A stretch of DNA of 64,000 nucleotides. Source: Ohtaekwangia kribbensis (GTDB lineage Bacteria > Bacteroidota > Bacteroidia > Cytophagales > Cyclobacteriaceae). Both the position numbers and the translations under genes were made by a program. The stretch covers positions 1,116,001 to 1,180,000 of the forward strand of contig NZ_JBHTKA010000001.1 in the NCBI RefSeq assembly GCF_042676245.1, given 5' to 3'. Every line of letters begins with the position of its first letter. The first letter of the stretch is position 1. Below, piece after piece: positions 17,215 to 24,966 of this stretch. The notes under the pieces were generated by a model. It saw only the letters and a program-made list of their open reading frames with translations. It did not search any database and was not told the DNA's origin.

Positions 17215-17898
17215 CTAACTCGACTTCTTCACCGACCCTCCGCTGCTTGAATCGGTAACGGATTTGTTCGGGTTTCCGCGGAAGCGTATACTTCCTCCGC
17301 TGCTGGCGTGAGCGTTGAGCTCGGTTGTAACACTGATCTTGATGGAGGCTCCGCTGCTGGCTTCAGCTTGTACTTTAGCAGCATCAAGATTATAGGCATC
17401 GATCTCACCGGCACTGCTGGCATCAACGCTTAGCGATTTTGTTTTACCGGTCAGTTCAAGTTCACCGGCACTGGACGCACTGGCGGTAACCGACTCGGCA
17501 TCTATAGCAACTTCAATTTCTCCGGCACTGGAAGCGCTTATATCCAATGAAGAACTCTTAACAGCTTCTTCAGAATAAATACTGCCGGCCGAGCTGGCGG
17601 AGAGTTTATCCAGTTGAACGTACGTAACGTACACCTTCACATCAATATTCCCGCGGTAGCGGCCATCGCGCATGTGTACTTTCAGGTATGAGCCCGATAC
17701 TTCGGTAACAACATTTTCTGGATCGGTGCCTGTAACTTCCACCCGTAAGCTTTCTTTATCACCTTTCTTAAGGTAAACGTTAACACCTTCGGCTGCTTTT
17801 ATTCCCGTGAAAGAACCAACCGTACGGTTCTGGGTTTGCTGAGCTGATGCTACCGACAGGGAGGCTATAAGTAAGATTACGCTTAATAAATTCTTCAT
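17215..17898 (-). CDS. Secreted GIN-domain (DUF2807) beta-helix protein with ASSAG repeats
   Basis: A 227-residue protein with a signal peptide (about 1-19, cut after SVASA) and a DUF2807 'head GIN' domain beginning RTVGSFTGIKAAEGVNVYL. The C-terminal half holds seven ASSAG-like motifs about 18-21 residues apart (near residues 101, 122, 141, 160, 180, 198, 217), each likely the turn of one rung of a right-handed beta-helix. The frame opens nine codons earlier (17925), but the ATG at 17898 directly precedes the signal peptide. DUF2807 proteins are exported and often called adhesin-like; no function is proven. Confidence 0.85.
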   Translation of the reverse strand: MKNLLSVILLIASLSVASAQQTQNRTVGSFTGIKAAEGVNVYLKKGDKESLRVEVTGTDPENVVTEVSGSYLKVHMRDGRYRGNIDVKVYVTYVQLDKLSASSAGSIYSEEAVKSSSLDISASSAGEIEVAIDAESVTASASSAGELELTGKTKSLSVDASSAGEIDAYNLDAAKVQAEASSGASIKISVTTELNAHASSGGSIRFRGNPNKSVTDSSSGGSVKKSS

Positions 17899-18054
17899 GG
17901 TATTATCAATTTGCCCTAAAGACAAGCTGCAAATATAAGGGTTGCATGCGGGACGTTGACATGTAATAATTTTGAGGATGTACTAAAACATTGTATTTTA
18001 CACTAAATTTCATAGTCCATTTTTTAACATTTGCATTTCTAACCAAGAGCTTCT

Positions 18055-18459
18055 ATGATTTTTGACAAAAAAGCCGAACTTAATGTGCTAATCAACCTGG
18101 CTGCGAGCGATAAAAAAGTAGCCGACCGCGAATCCAAACTTATCCAGACTATTGCCAAAGCAAACGGCATTACGAAGGAAGAAGTTGATCAGATGCTAAG
18201 CAACCCTCAACCCATTGGCAACATCAACAGTCTCACAAACGATGAAAAATTCGAGCACCTCTACTTCCTGATCCAGTTAATGAAAATGGACGGACAGGTT
18301 TTCAGAAGTGAGATTGTATTCTGCGAACACATCGCTGAAAAACTGGGATTCAAAAAGGCTGTTGTAGCGGAAGTATCACAACACGTTTACAGCGACCCTT
18401 CCATCACTGCCGATCGTGATATGGTTAAGCAAAAAGCTGTTAAATATCTGAAAGCATAA
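18055..18459 (+). CDS. TerB-like helical protein
   Basis: A 134-residue, all-helical protein with the TerB-type pattern: AELNVLINLAASDKKVADRESKLIQ, acidic turns, then a second repeat KFEHLYFLIQLMKMDGQVFRSEIVFCEHIAEKLG. TerB-fold proteins bind metal at acidic helical ends and are linked to tellurite resistance and stress, but lone copies like this one have no defined role. No signal peptide. It sits alone, divergent from the GIN-domain gene and ahead of a strong terminator. Confidence 0.7.
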   Translation: MIFDKKAELNVLINLAASDKKVADRESKLIQTIAKANGITKEEVDQMLSNPQPIGNINSLTNDEKFEHLYFLIQLMKMDGQVFRSEIVFCEHIAEKLGFKKAVVAEVSQHVYSDPSITADRDMVKQKAVKYLKA

Positions 18460-18478
18460 CATCTAAAGTTATCTTCTG

Positions 18479-18510
18479 AAAAAGCCCGCGATATATACCG
18501 CGGGCTTTTT
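18479..18510. terminator. Strong bidirectional terminator
   Basis: AAAAAGCCCGCG (18479-18490) pairs perfectly with CGCGGGCTTTTT (18499-18510) around an ATATATAC loop, with T/A tracts at both ends. It serves the TerB-like gene and the convergent ABC permease gene. Confidence 0.9.
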
Positions 18511-18539
18511 TATTTACCAGCCTTCTGCGCTATATATAC

Positions 18540-21107
18540 TCAGCTTTCCTTCCGCAGTATCTGCAACGGAGGTGTACTGATCACTTCGCGCGAATTAAAC
18601 CAGCCAATCGTTACGGTAAGTACAATGACACCAGCCGCTATAATCAGCAGTTCTACCCAATCAAAACCAAACGTGATCTCGAAGAAGAACTTCGTGAGCA
18701 GCCACCCCCCTCCCATCGACAGGATCATTCCGGTGAGCGCGCTAAACAAACCCAGCCATGCATACTCAATGAGCGTTATCATGGTAATCTGCCGCGTGCG
18801 TGCCCCCACCGTGCGCAGCAACACATTCTCCTTGATGCGAACGAATTTAGAGTTAATCACTGCACCTGCCAATACAACGAGTCCGGTAATGATACTGAAC
18901 AGCGCAAGGACACGAATCACCAACCCAAGCTTGTCGAACAATTGATTCACGGTACTTAATATCAGCCGCAAGTCGATCAAGGAGACATTGGGATATTGCA
19001 TCACCAACTGTTGTTGAAACTGGTTTGCCTGCTGCTGATCGTTAATGCGTGTAGCCGTCACGTAGATCTGTGGTGCATTTTCAAGCACACCACTCGGAAA
19101 GACGAAAATAAAGTTAGGTGGATCTTTCGGCCAGTCAACTTTACGGATACCGGCTATACGCACTTTCACGGGTATACCCTGCACATCGAATACGAGCGAG
19201 TCACCTATCGATACCTTCAGGTTTTCTTCCATGCCTTCGGAGATCGTTACCCATACGGAGTCTTTACTGTTTTTCTTCTTTTGCAGTTCACCCTTTATCA
19301 ACTCTTCAGCACTATTCAATGTATCGCGATAGGTTACGCGGTATTCACGTGACAACGCCCAGCCGGGTATATCATCTGTTGTATCGTTTTGCAAGGTCTC
19401 AACACGTTTACCTTTTACTTCGCTCAGCCGGCAGGTAATGATCGGCACCACCTGGTTTACTTTCAGTTTGTTGTCCTGCATCAATTTCACAACGCCATCT
19501 TTCTGGCCGGGCTGTATATCAAACAGAATTGTATTGGACTGATTCTCCTGTCCGGTAAACTCCACCTGTCCTAACATACTTTGCTCTACAATGTTTAATG
19601 TAGAGATGATGAAGGCGCCTAGCCCGATCGTTACCAGCAACACACGCGTCTGGTTATTCGGACGAAACAAGCTGGAGAGTGAATGTCTCAAAACAAAGCC
19701 GGCCTGTGACGGAAAAAATTTACGCACCAGGTATAGTAGCAACGTTGCCACCAGCGCAAGACATCCCAACGCAGCAATCAGTCCCAGGAAAAACATGAGA
19801 CCTGTCATGATGCTTTTGGTTTGTATCGCTGCGAATGCCATGGGGAATAAACCGATCAATACCAGCACTACAATTTTTGTTTTCGAAAACTTGCTGGTCG
19901 ATTCTGATGAAGCCCGTAACACCGTTAAAGGCGGCACAAACCGAACCGATACCAGCGGCAGCACGGAGAATAAAATAGACACAACAGTACCCAGCAACAA
20001 TCCCACCGCGAGCGAGCGCAGTGAAAGTGAGAAACCAACCTCAAACGGAATAATGCCCTTCAGAAAAACTGGTATCAGTTGTTGTATACCTATACCGATG
20101 AGTGAGCCTATCATGCTCCCCATAATACCAAGTATAAAGATCTGGATAAAGTATATATTGAATGCCTGCCAGCCGGAAGAACCCACGCAGCGCAGCATGG
20201 CAACTTCTTCGCGTTTCTCGCGGGCATAAATATGAACGGAGCTTGCTACCCCTATACATCCAAGTATCAATGCAACAAAACCAAGCAGCGAGAAGAAACG
20301 ATATATAGACATGAATCCCTCTCCGAGTCCCTCCTTTCTGCGCTCGACAGTATCATACGAATGTCCGGATTTCTTTACCAGCGGCCCGAGTGTTTTTTCT
20401 ATATCTTTTACCTGCTCATCATTCGCTGTTTTGAAATATTGTTTATAGCTCACACGACTTCCATATTGTACCAACCGTGTTGAATCGAGATCACGCATCG
20501 CTATATATACCGAAGGTGTAAAGGTTGTCATGATACCGCCTCCACCCGGAATCTTCTTCACTACACCGGCTACTTTAAACACACTGTTACCCAGACGTAG
20601 CGAGTCGTCTGAACTTACCTCAAACTGACTTGCCAGTGTCTCATCCAGCATGGCATAACCTCCACCCTGCATGCGTTTATAGGCATCAGCAGGTAATGTT
20701 TCAATTTCACCATAAAAAGGAAAAGGTCCGGAGAGCGCTACCAGTCGTATCAGGCGCGATTGATTGTTATGCAGAAAAAGCACCATCGAAGCCATATCAG
20801 CTTCCGATGCCTGTGGCATTCCTACGGTATCAAATGCTTTCTGTAACTCGGCACTGAATTTCTTATCGCCATTCACTACAAAGTCTGCACCGATCAGTTC
20901 TTTTGCATTCCGATCGATATCATTCTGCAAAGTATAGTTCAACGAATCAAGCGCCACAACGGCAGCTATACCTGTTACCAGCGATGCCGTAAACAAAAGC
21001 AGTCTTGAAAAATTATGACGTGCATCACGCCACGCCATCGTCCATACCCAGCGATCGGTAAATATATTCCGGGCCTTGCGCTTTATTTTAATTATATATT
21101 CAATCAT
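18540..21107 (-). CDS. ABC transporter permease, YbbP/FtsX type
   Basis: An 855-residue inner-membrane permease with two FtsX-like units. One membrane helix lies near residues 36-56, a periplasmic (MacB-PCD-like) domain follows to about 265, then a block of helices at about 270-500. A second periplasmic domain and three C-terminal helices at about 735-845 close it. Length and architecture match YbbP. The ATPase gene lies just upstream on the same strand (stop at 21198), and a TesA-like esterase is divergent, reproducing the tesA/ybbA/ybbP arrangement of enterobacteria. Such transporters act on envelope lipids or lipoproteins; the substrate is unknown. A GATTGGAA-type repeat separates it from the ATPase gene. 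Confidence 0.88.
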   Translation of the reverse strand: MIEYIIKIKRKARNIFTDRWVWTMAWRDARHNFSRLLLFTASLVTGIAAVVALDSLNYTLQNDIDRNAKELIGADFVVNGDKKFSAELQKAFDTVGMPQASEADMASMVLFLHNNQSRLIRLVALSGPFPFYGEIETLPADAYKRMQGGGYAMLDETLASQFEVSSDDSLRLGNSVFKVAGVVKKIPGGGGIMTTFTPSVYIAMRDLDSTRLVQYGSRVSYKQYFKTANDEQVKDIEKTLGPLVKKSGHSYDTVERRKEGLGEGFMSIYRFFSLLGFVALILGCIGVASSVHIYAREKREEVAMLRCVGSSGWQAFNIYFIQIFILGIMGSMIGSLIGIGIQQLIPVFLKGIIPFEVGFSLSLRSLAVGLLLGTVVSILFSVLPLVSVRFVPPLTVLRASSESTSKFSKTKIVVLVLIGLFPMAFAAIQTKSIMTGLMFFLGLIAALGCLALVATLLLYLVRKFFPSQAGFVLRHSLSSLFRPNNQTRVLLVTIGLGAFIISTLNIVEQSMLGQVEFTGQENQSNTILFDIQPGQKDGVVKLMQDNKLKVNQVVPIITCRLSEVKGKRVETLQNDTTDDIPGWALSREYRVTYRDTLNSAEELIKGELQKKKNSKDSVWVTISEGMEENLKVSIGDSLVFDVQGIPVKVRIAGIRKVDWPKDPPNFIFVFPSGVLENAPQIYVTATRINDQQQANQFQQQLVMQYPNVSLIDLRLILSTVNQLFDKLGLVIRVLALFSIITGLVVLAGAVINSKFVRIKENVLLRTVGARTRQITMITLIEYAWLGLFSALTGMILSMGGGWLLTKFFFEITFGFDWVELLIIAAGVIVLTVTIGWFNSREVISTPPLQILRKES

Positions 21108-21120
21108 GTGGTATAATTGG

Positions 21121-21189
21121 AAAATTGGAAGATTGGAAGATTAAGAGATCAGAAGATTGGAAGATTCAATTTTAAAATCTTTCAATCTT
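21121..21189. repeat. GATTGGAA-type palindromic repeat, copy 2, inside an operon
   Basis: Three GATTGGAA units precede an inverted repeat: AAGATTGGAAGATT (21153-21166) against AATCTTTCAATCTT (21176-21189), one mismatch in 14. The right arm read in reverse is identical to the core of the copy at 357-370. It sits in the 90-base gap between the ATPase and permease genes of one presumed operon, so the transcript should carry the hairpin. Confidence 0.8.
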
Positions 21190-21197
21190 CGAATCTT

Positions 21198-21902
21198 TTA
21201 ATCATTCGCTACCACCAGTGTATTTTGTATCTCTTCAATCAGCTTGCCACCTTTCATTCGCAGTATACGTTGTGTGCGCTGGGCCAGATCAAGGTTGTGC
21301 GTAACGAGTATCAGTGTAGTGCCGTTCTCTTTATTCATACCAAACAACAACTCGGTAATATGCTTCGCATTTTCTTCATCGAGGTTACCAGTAGGTTCGT
21401 CTGCGAACAAAACTTTGGGATCGGTAATAAATGCGCGCGCCATCGCCACACGTTGCTGTTCACCACCCGATAACTGCGTAGGGTAATGATGCAGTCGACT
21501 TCCAAGTCCTACACGCTCTAATAAACCTTTTGCTTTATCCTGCACATTTCGTTCACCGCGTAACTCGAGTGGCACCATTACGTTTTCGAGTGCTGTTAGC
21601 GTTGACAAAAGCTGAAAGTTCTGAAAGACAAATCCTACATATTGATTGCGGATATAGGCACGATCGTCTTCACTCATATTATTGAGTTTGAATCCCATCA
21701 GTGAAACCGTGCCGGAAGAAGGTGTGTCTAGGCCGGCACAGAGGCCGAGGAGTGTGGTTTTGCCACTACCGGATGGACCGATGATCGCGACAGAATTTCC
21801 CTGGTTAACCGAGAACGATACATGATCGAGCACGGTTAGTTCATTACTGGCGGAGCGGTATATTTTGGTGAGGTTGTCAGTTTGCAGTACCGTGTTTGAC
21901 AT
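21198..21902 (-). CDS. ABC transporter ATP-binding protein, YbbA/LolD type
   Basis: A 234-residue ATPase of the LolD/MacB/YbbA group. Walker A is GPSGSGKTT (about 41-49), the Q-loop VFQNFQLL, signature LSGGEQQRVAMARA, Walker B VLFADEPTGNLD, and the switch His in LVTHNLDLA. It should power the YbbP-type permease encoded next. The genes are separated by a 90-base palindromic repeat. Divergent from a tesA-like gene, with 88 bases between start codons. Confidence 0.95.
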   Translation of the reverse strand: MSNTVLQTDNLTKIYRSASNELTVLDHVSFSVNQGNSVAIIGPSGSGKTTLLGLCAGLDTPSSGTVSLMGFKLNNMSEDDRAYIRNQYVGFVFQNFQLLSTLTALENVMVPLELRGERNVQDKAKGLLERVGLGSRLHHYPTQLSGGEQQRVAMARAFITDPKVLFADEPTGNLDEENAKHITELLFGMNKENGTTLILVTHNLDLAQRTQRILRMKGGKLIEEIQNTLVVAND

Positions 21903-21990
21903 GGTTTTTGTTTATGATATTGTAAGAGTAATCGTTAAAAGAACTAAAATTGTTTTCGTTTAATTTAGCACGAATAGATTTATTACACGT

Positions 21991-22599
21991 ATGGTCGGAA
22001 AATTAGGGTTGATTATTTCATTTCTGCTCCTGTTTCAGGCAGGAAATTCTACAAAAACGATTTTGTTTTATGGCGACAGCCTGACGGCAGGACTGGGTCT
22101 TACAACCGAAGAGGCTTTTCCGGCACTCGTTGAAAAGAAATTCAAGCAGCAAGGCAAGCCCTGTAAAGTGATCAATGCCGGGTTAAGTGGCGAGACTTCC
22201 GCAGGTGGTCTATCGCGTCTGGAGTGGGTGCTTCGTCAGCCGGTAGATGTATTTGTACTGGAACTCGGTGCCAACGATGGTCTGCGGGGTTTACCCATTG
22301 AGCAAACCCAGAAAAATCTTCAGGCTATTATAGACAAGGTAAAAGCTAAATATCCGAAAGTGAAAATTGTTATAGCCGGCATGATGGTGCCCCCGAACAT
22401 GGGACCAGACTATACATCGAAGTTCAGAAAAATATTTCCGGAGCTCGCGAAGAAAAACAATGCAACACTCATCCCCTTTCTATTACAAGATGTAGCCGGC
22501 AATGAAAAACTCAACCAGGCCGATGGTATACATCCGAATGTGGAAGGACATAAGATTGTAGCCGAAAATGTCTATAAGGTCATTCAGCCGTTACTCTAA
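21991..22599 (+). CDS. TesA-like arylesterase/lysophospholipase (SGNH hydrolase)
   Basis: A 202-residue exported esterase with a signal peptide (about 1-20). The SGNH blocks are all present: FYGDSLTAGLGL with nucleophile Ser30, Gly67 in GLSGE, Asn95 in ELGANDGLRG, and Asp178/His181 in ADGIHPN. This matches TesA (thioesterase I/protease I/lysophospholipase L1). The divergent YbbA-YbbP pair supports the assignment. A terminator follows the stop codon, so it is monocistronic. Confidence 0.93.
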   Translation: MVGKLGLIISFLLLFQAGNSTKTILFYGDSLTAGLGLTTEEAFPALVEKKFKQQGKPCKVINAGLSGETSAGGLSRLEWVLRQPVDVFVLELGANDGLRGLPIEQTQKNLQAIIDKVKAKYPKVKIVIAGMMVPPNMGPDYTSKFRKIFPELAKKNNATLIPFLLQDVAGNEKLNQADGIHPNVEGHKIVAENVYKVIQPLL

Positions 22600-22615
22600 A
22601 ATATAGCCTTTCAAC

Positions 22616-22652
22616 TGCGTTGATCGTTTAAAAATGGATCAACGCATTTTTT
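22616..22652 (+). terminator. Rho-independent terminator of the tesA-like gene
   Basis: TGCGTTGATC (22616-22625) pairs perfectly with GATCAACGCA (22637-22646), followed by six T. Confidence 0.9.
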
Positions 22653-22701
22653 GAAGTCAAAGCGATTCGTCATATTTCAGGTCTTAACTTGGGCTTAAGC
22701 A

Positions 22702-24408
22702 ATGGTTTGCCGGATGATGGACTATATGGCGCGTCAAAAACACACGATCGGTGCTATCGTGCTGGCATTACTTACAACGGCCGCTATAGCACAACCACAC
22801 CCGCTCGATAGTCTGAAGAACGAGCTCATCATCAGCACAGCTTCCAATCGCATCAATGTGCTGCTCGCTATATCGCAGTACTTCATCAACGTTAATCTCG
22901 ATAGTGCCAACGGGTACGCGGAAAAAGCAATGCAATTCGCTACCGATACCAAAGCTGACCAGGACATGGCTCGTATCTATTCGCAGTTGGGACGTGTAAA
23001 ATTTATAACTCCTTCGTATGATGATGCCCTCGATCTCTTTCTGAAAGCCGAACATCTCCTCAAACAACAAGAGCCTGTTAATAAAAATGAATTGCTGCGG
23101 GTATACTCAAACCTCGGTGCTATCTATGAGCGACAGGATGAACTGGATAAATCGTTGCATTACTATGAACGATCGCTGAGTCTGCTGAATGAAGACGATC
23201 GCGATAAACATGCAACAGCTCCCTCGGCTTTGCACGCACCGATCTATAACAACCTCGGCAATACGCTCATCAAAATGAAAGACACGGTGAAAGCTGTGGT
23301 ATACTATAAAAAGGGATTGCAATATGCACTTGACATCAAAGACTATCTTCATGCAGGCAACCTGCTGAACAACCTCGGCAAAGTGATGATTGAGAAAAAA
23401 AGAATGGCGGAAGGCTATCCATACCTGAAGCGAGGCGAACATCTCCGTGAGATGATCCATGACGATCGCGGACTGGCTTCGTCCTATCGGAACCTGGTGA
23501 TATACTTCATTGCTGTTAACGATCTTGACTCTGCGAAACACTACATCCACAAGACCACCAGCGCGCTGAAAAAAATTGGTGACCTCACCGATAAGTTCGG
23601 AGAAATATATATGCTGCTCTCGGATATTTATACCCGCGAAGGTAAATACGATAGCGCACTCTATGCATTCAAGCTACATGTACAGTATAAAGACAGTGTC
23701 TTTAACGGACCGAAGTTTCGCGAACTGGCGCGCGTAGAAGCTCGTTACGAGATGTTGCACAAAAGTCAGGAAGAACAGGTAAAACAAAAGTCGCGTGAGT
23801 TCAAAACGATCATTGCTATTTCAATTCTTATCTCCGGCATTATTATACTGCTGCTGCTATACGCCATTCAAAAAGTACGGAGTAAAAATCAACGGCTGCA
23901 ATACGAACAATTAAAGCTGCGCGAAGAGAAGCTGGTGAGCGATCAGAACAACCTGCAACTGGAGCTGGAGTATAAACAAAAAGACCTCACTGCGCAGATG
24001 CTTTTTCTCTTGAAGAAAGATGAGTTTATCCACAAAGTGATTCATCGTCTTGATACCGTTAAGAAAGATCTTCCGTCTGAGGTGCAATCAAAACTCCTGC
24101 GCATTACCAAAGAGCTGGCTGCTATATCGAAGCACAACGATACTTCGTGGCAGGAATTTGAACTACGCTTTAAGGAAGTACATAAAGATTTTTATGAAAA
24201 GCTGGAAGCCCGCTATCCGGAGTTAACACCAAAAGAACGAAGGCTCTGCGCATTGCTAAAGCTGAACATGACCACGAAGGAAATTTCTTCCATCACACAC
24301 CAATCCACACGAAGCCTGGAAGTAGCACGAACACGTCTGCGCAAGAAATTCAATCTTACCAATTCAGAAGTCGGGCTGGTAGATTTTCTTTCGAAGATCG
24401 ATCAGTAA
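22702..24408 (+). CDS. TPR sensor protein with a membrane helix and LuxR-like C-terminal HTH
   Basis: A 568-residue protein. A signal-peptide-like hydrophobic stretch lies at about 14-31. Tetratricopeptide repeats fill about 45-350, including YSNLGAIYERQDELDKSLHYYE and YNNLGNTLIKMKDTVKAVVYY. One membrane helix (about 371-390, IIAISILISGIIILLLLYAI) is followed by a coiled coil. The C-terminus has a LuxR/GerE-like helix-turn-helix, LTPKERRLCALLKLNMTTKEIS. The design suggests periplasmic sensing joined to a cytoplasmic DNA-binding domain, a plan common in Bacteroidota. Several ATGs occur in the first nine codons, so the exact start is uncertain. No partner gene is adjacent. Confidence 0.85.
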   Translation: MVCRMMDYMARQKHTIGAIVLALLTTAAIAQPHPLDSLKNELIISTASNRINVLLAISQYFINVNLDSANGYAEKAMQFATDTKADQDMARIYSQLGRVKFITPSYDDALDLFLKAEHLLKQQEPVNKNELLRVYSNLGAIYERQDELDKSLHYYERSLSLLNEDDRDKHATAPSALHAPIYNNLGNTLIKMKDTVKAVVYYKKGLQYALDIKDYLHAGNLLNNLGKVMIEKKRMAEGYPYLKRGEHLREMIHDDRGLASSYRNLVIYFIAVNDLDSAKHYIHKTTSALKKIGDLTDKFGEIYMLLSDIYTREGKYDSALYAFKLHVQYKDSVFNGPKFRELARVEARYEMLHKSQEEQVKQKSREFKTIIAISILISGIIILLLLYAIQKVRSKNQRLQYEQLKLREEKLVSDQNNLQLELEYKQKDLTAQMLFLLKKDEFIHKVIHRLDTVKKDLPSEVQSKLLRITKELAAISKHNDTSWQEFELRFKEVHKDFYEKLEARYPELTPKERRLCALLKLNMTTKEISSITHQSTRSLEVARTRLRKKFNLTNSEVGLVDFLSKIDQ

Positions 24409-24465
24409 AAAAGGGAGCACCCGGTATATACCCCGATACTCCCCAAAGGTTAAGGTTTAGTTGTG

Positions 24466-24918
24466 TTACTTCTTTTTCAGCACTACTTCAAAGTCGCCAA
24501 ACATACCTTGCGTACGACCGCTCTCATCCAGCGGGTCAGATATAGTAAAGGTTAGTGTCAGCGTATTGTCGGCAATGGTATAGTGCATAACCGTTTCGTC
24601 TTGTCCACGTTTTATCGCGGTAAATGTGTTGTCGGTAAAGCTCCAGGTATCAGCCGAAACATTGCCAAATGCATAGCCACCGTTTTGCACCAGGTATACC
24701 GGCACATCTTTCGTCCCGGTAAAAGTTATAGCCAGACCGGTATATTCTGCACTTACATCCGTGCCATCCGCTTTTATATAGCCACCATTAATCGTCCAGG
24801 TGCCCGCTAATTTATTGACTGCTTCCGTTGCCGGGTCGGTAGTGTTATCACCACCACACTTCGTCATCAACGCCAGCGTGACAACGAACCATACATAGTT
24901 AATTTTTCCCATAGACAT
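24466..24918 (-). CDS. Small predicted lipoprotein, lipocalin-like
   Basis: A 150-residue protein whose hydrophobic N-terminus ends in LMTKCGGDNTTDP, a probable lipobox with Cys21 as the lipidated residue. The rest is beta-rich with LAGTWTINGGYI, a pattern seen at the start of lipocalin-like domains, then DTWSFTDNTF and DNTLTLTFTI. Function unknown. It is 48 bases downstream of the giant S8 peptidase gene on the same strand, so co-transcription is possible. Confidence 0.65.
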   Translation of the reverse strand: MSMGKINYVWFVVTLALMTKCGGDNTTDPATEAVNKLAGTWTINGGYIKADGTDVSAEYTGLAITFTGTKDVPVYLVQNGGYAFGNVSADTWSFTDNTFTAIKRGQDETVMHYTIADNTLTLTFTISDPLDESGRTQGMFGDFEVVLKKK

Positions 24919-24966
24919 TAGGTATAGGTCAGGCTACCGAAATGATAGCCTGACTGGATTAAGTAT

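Noticed and set aside
24421..24451. Possible terminator hairpin after the TPR gene
   Set aside because: GGAGCACCCGGTATATACC and its downstream partner pair only imperfectly, and the self-palindromic GGTATATACC gives no stable long stem.
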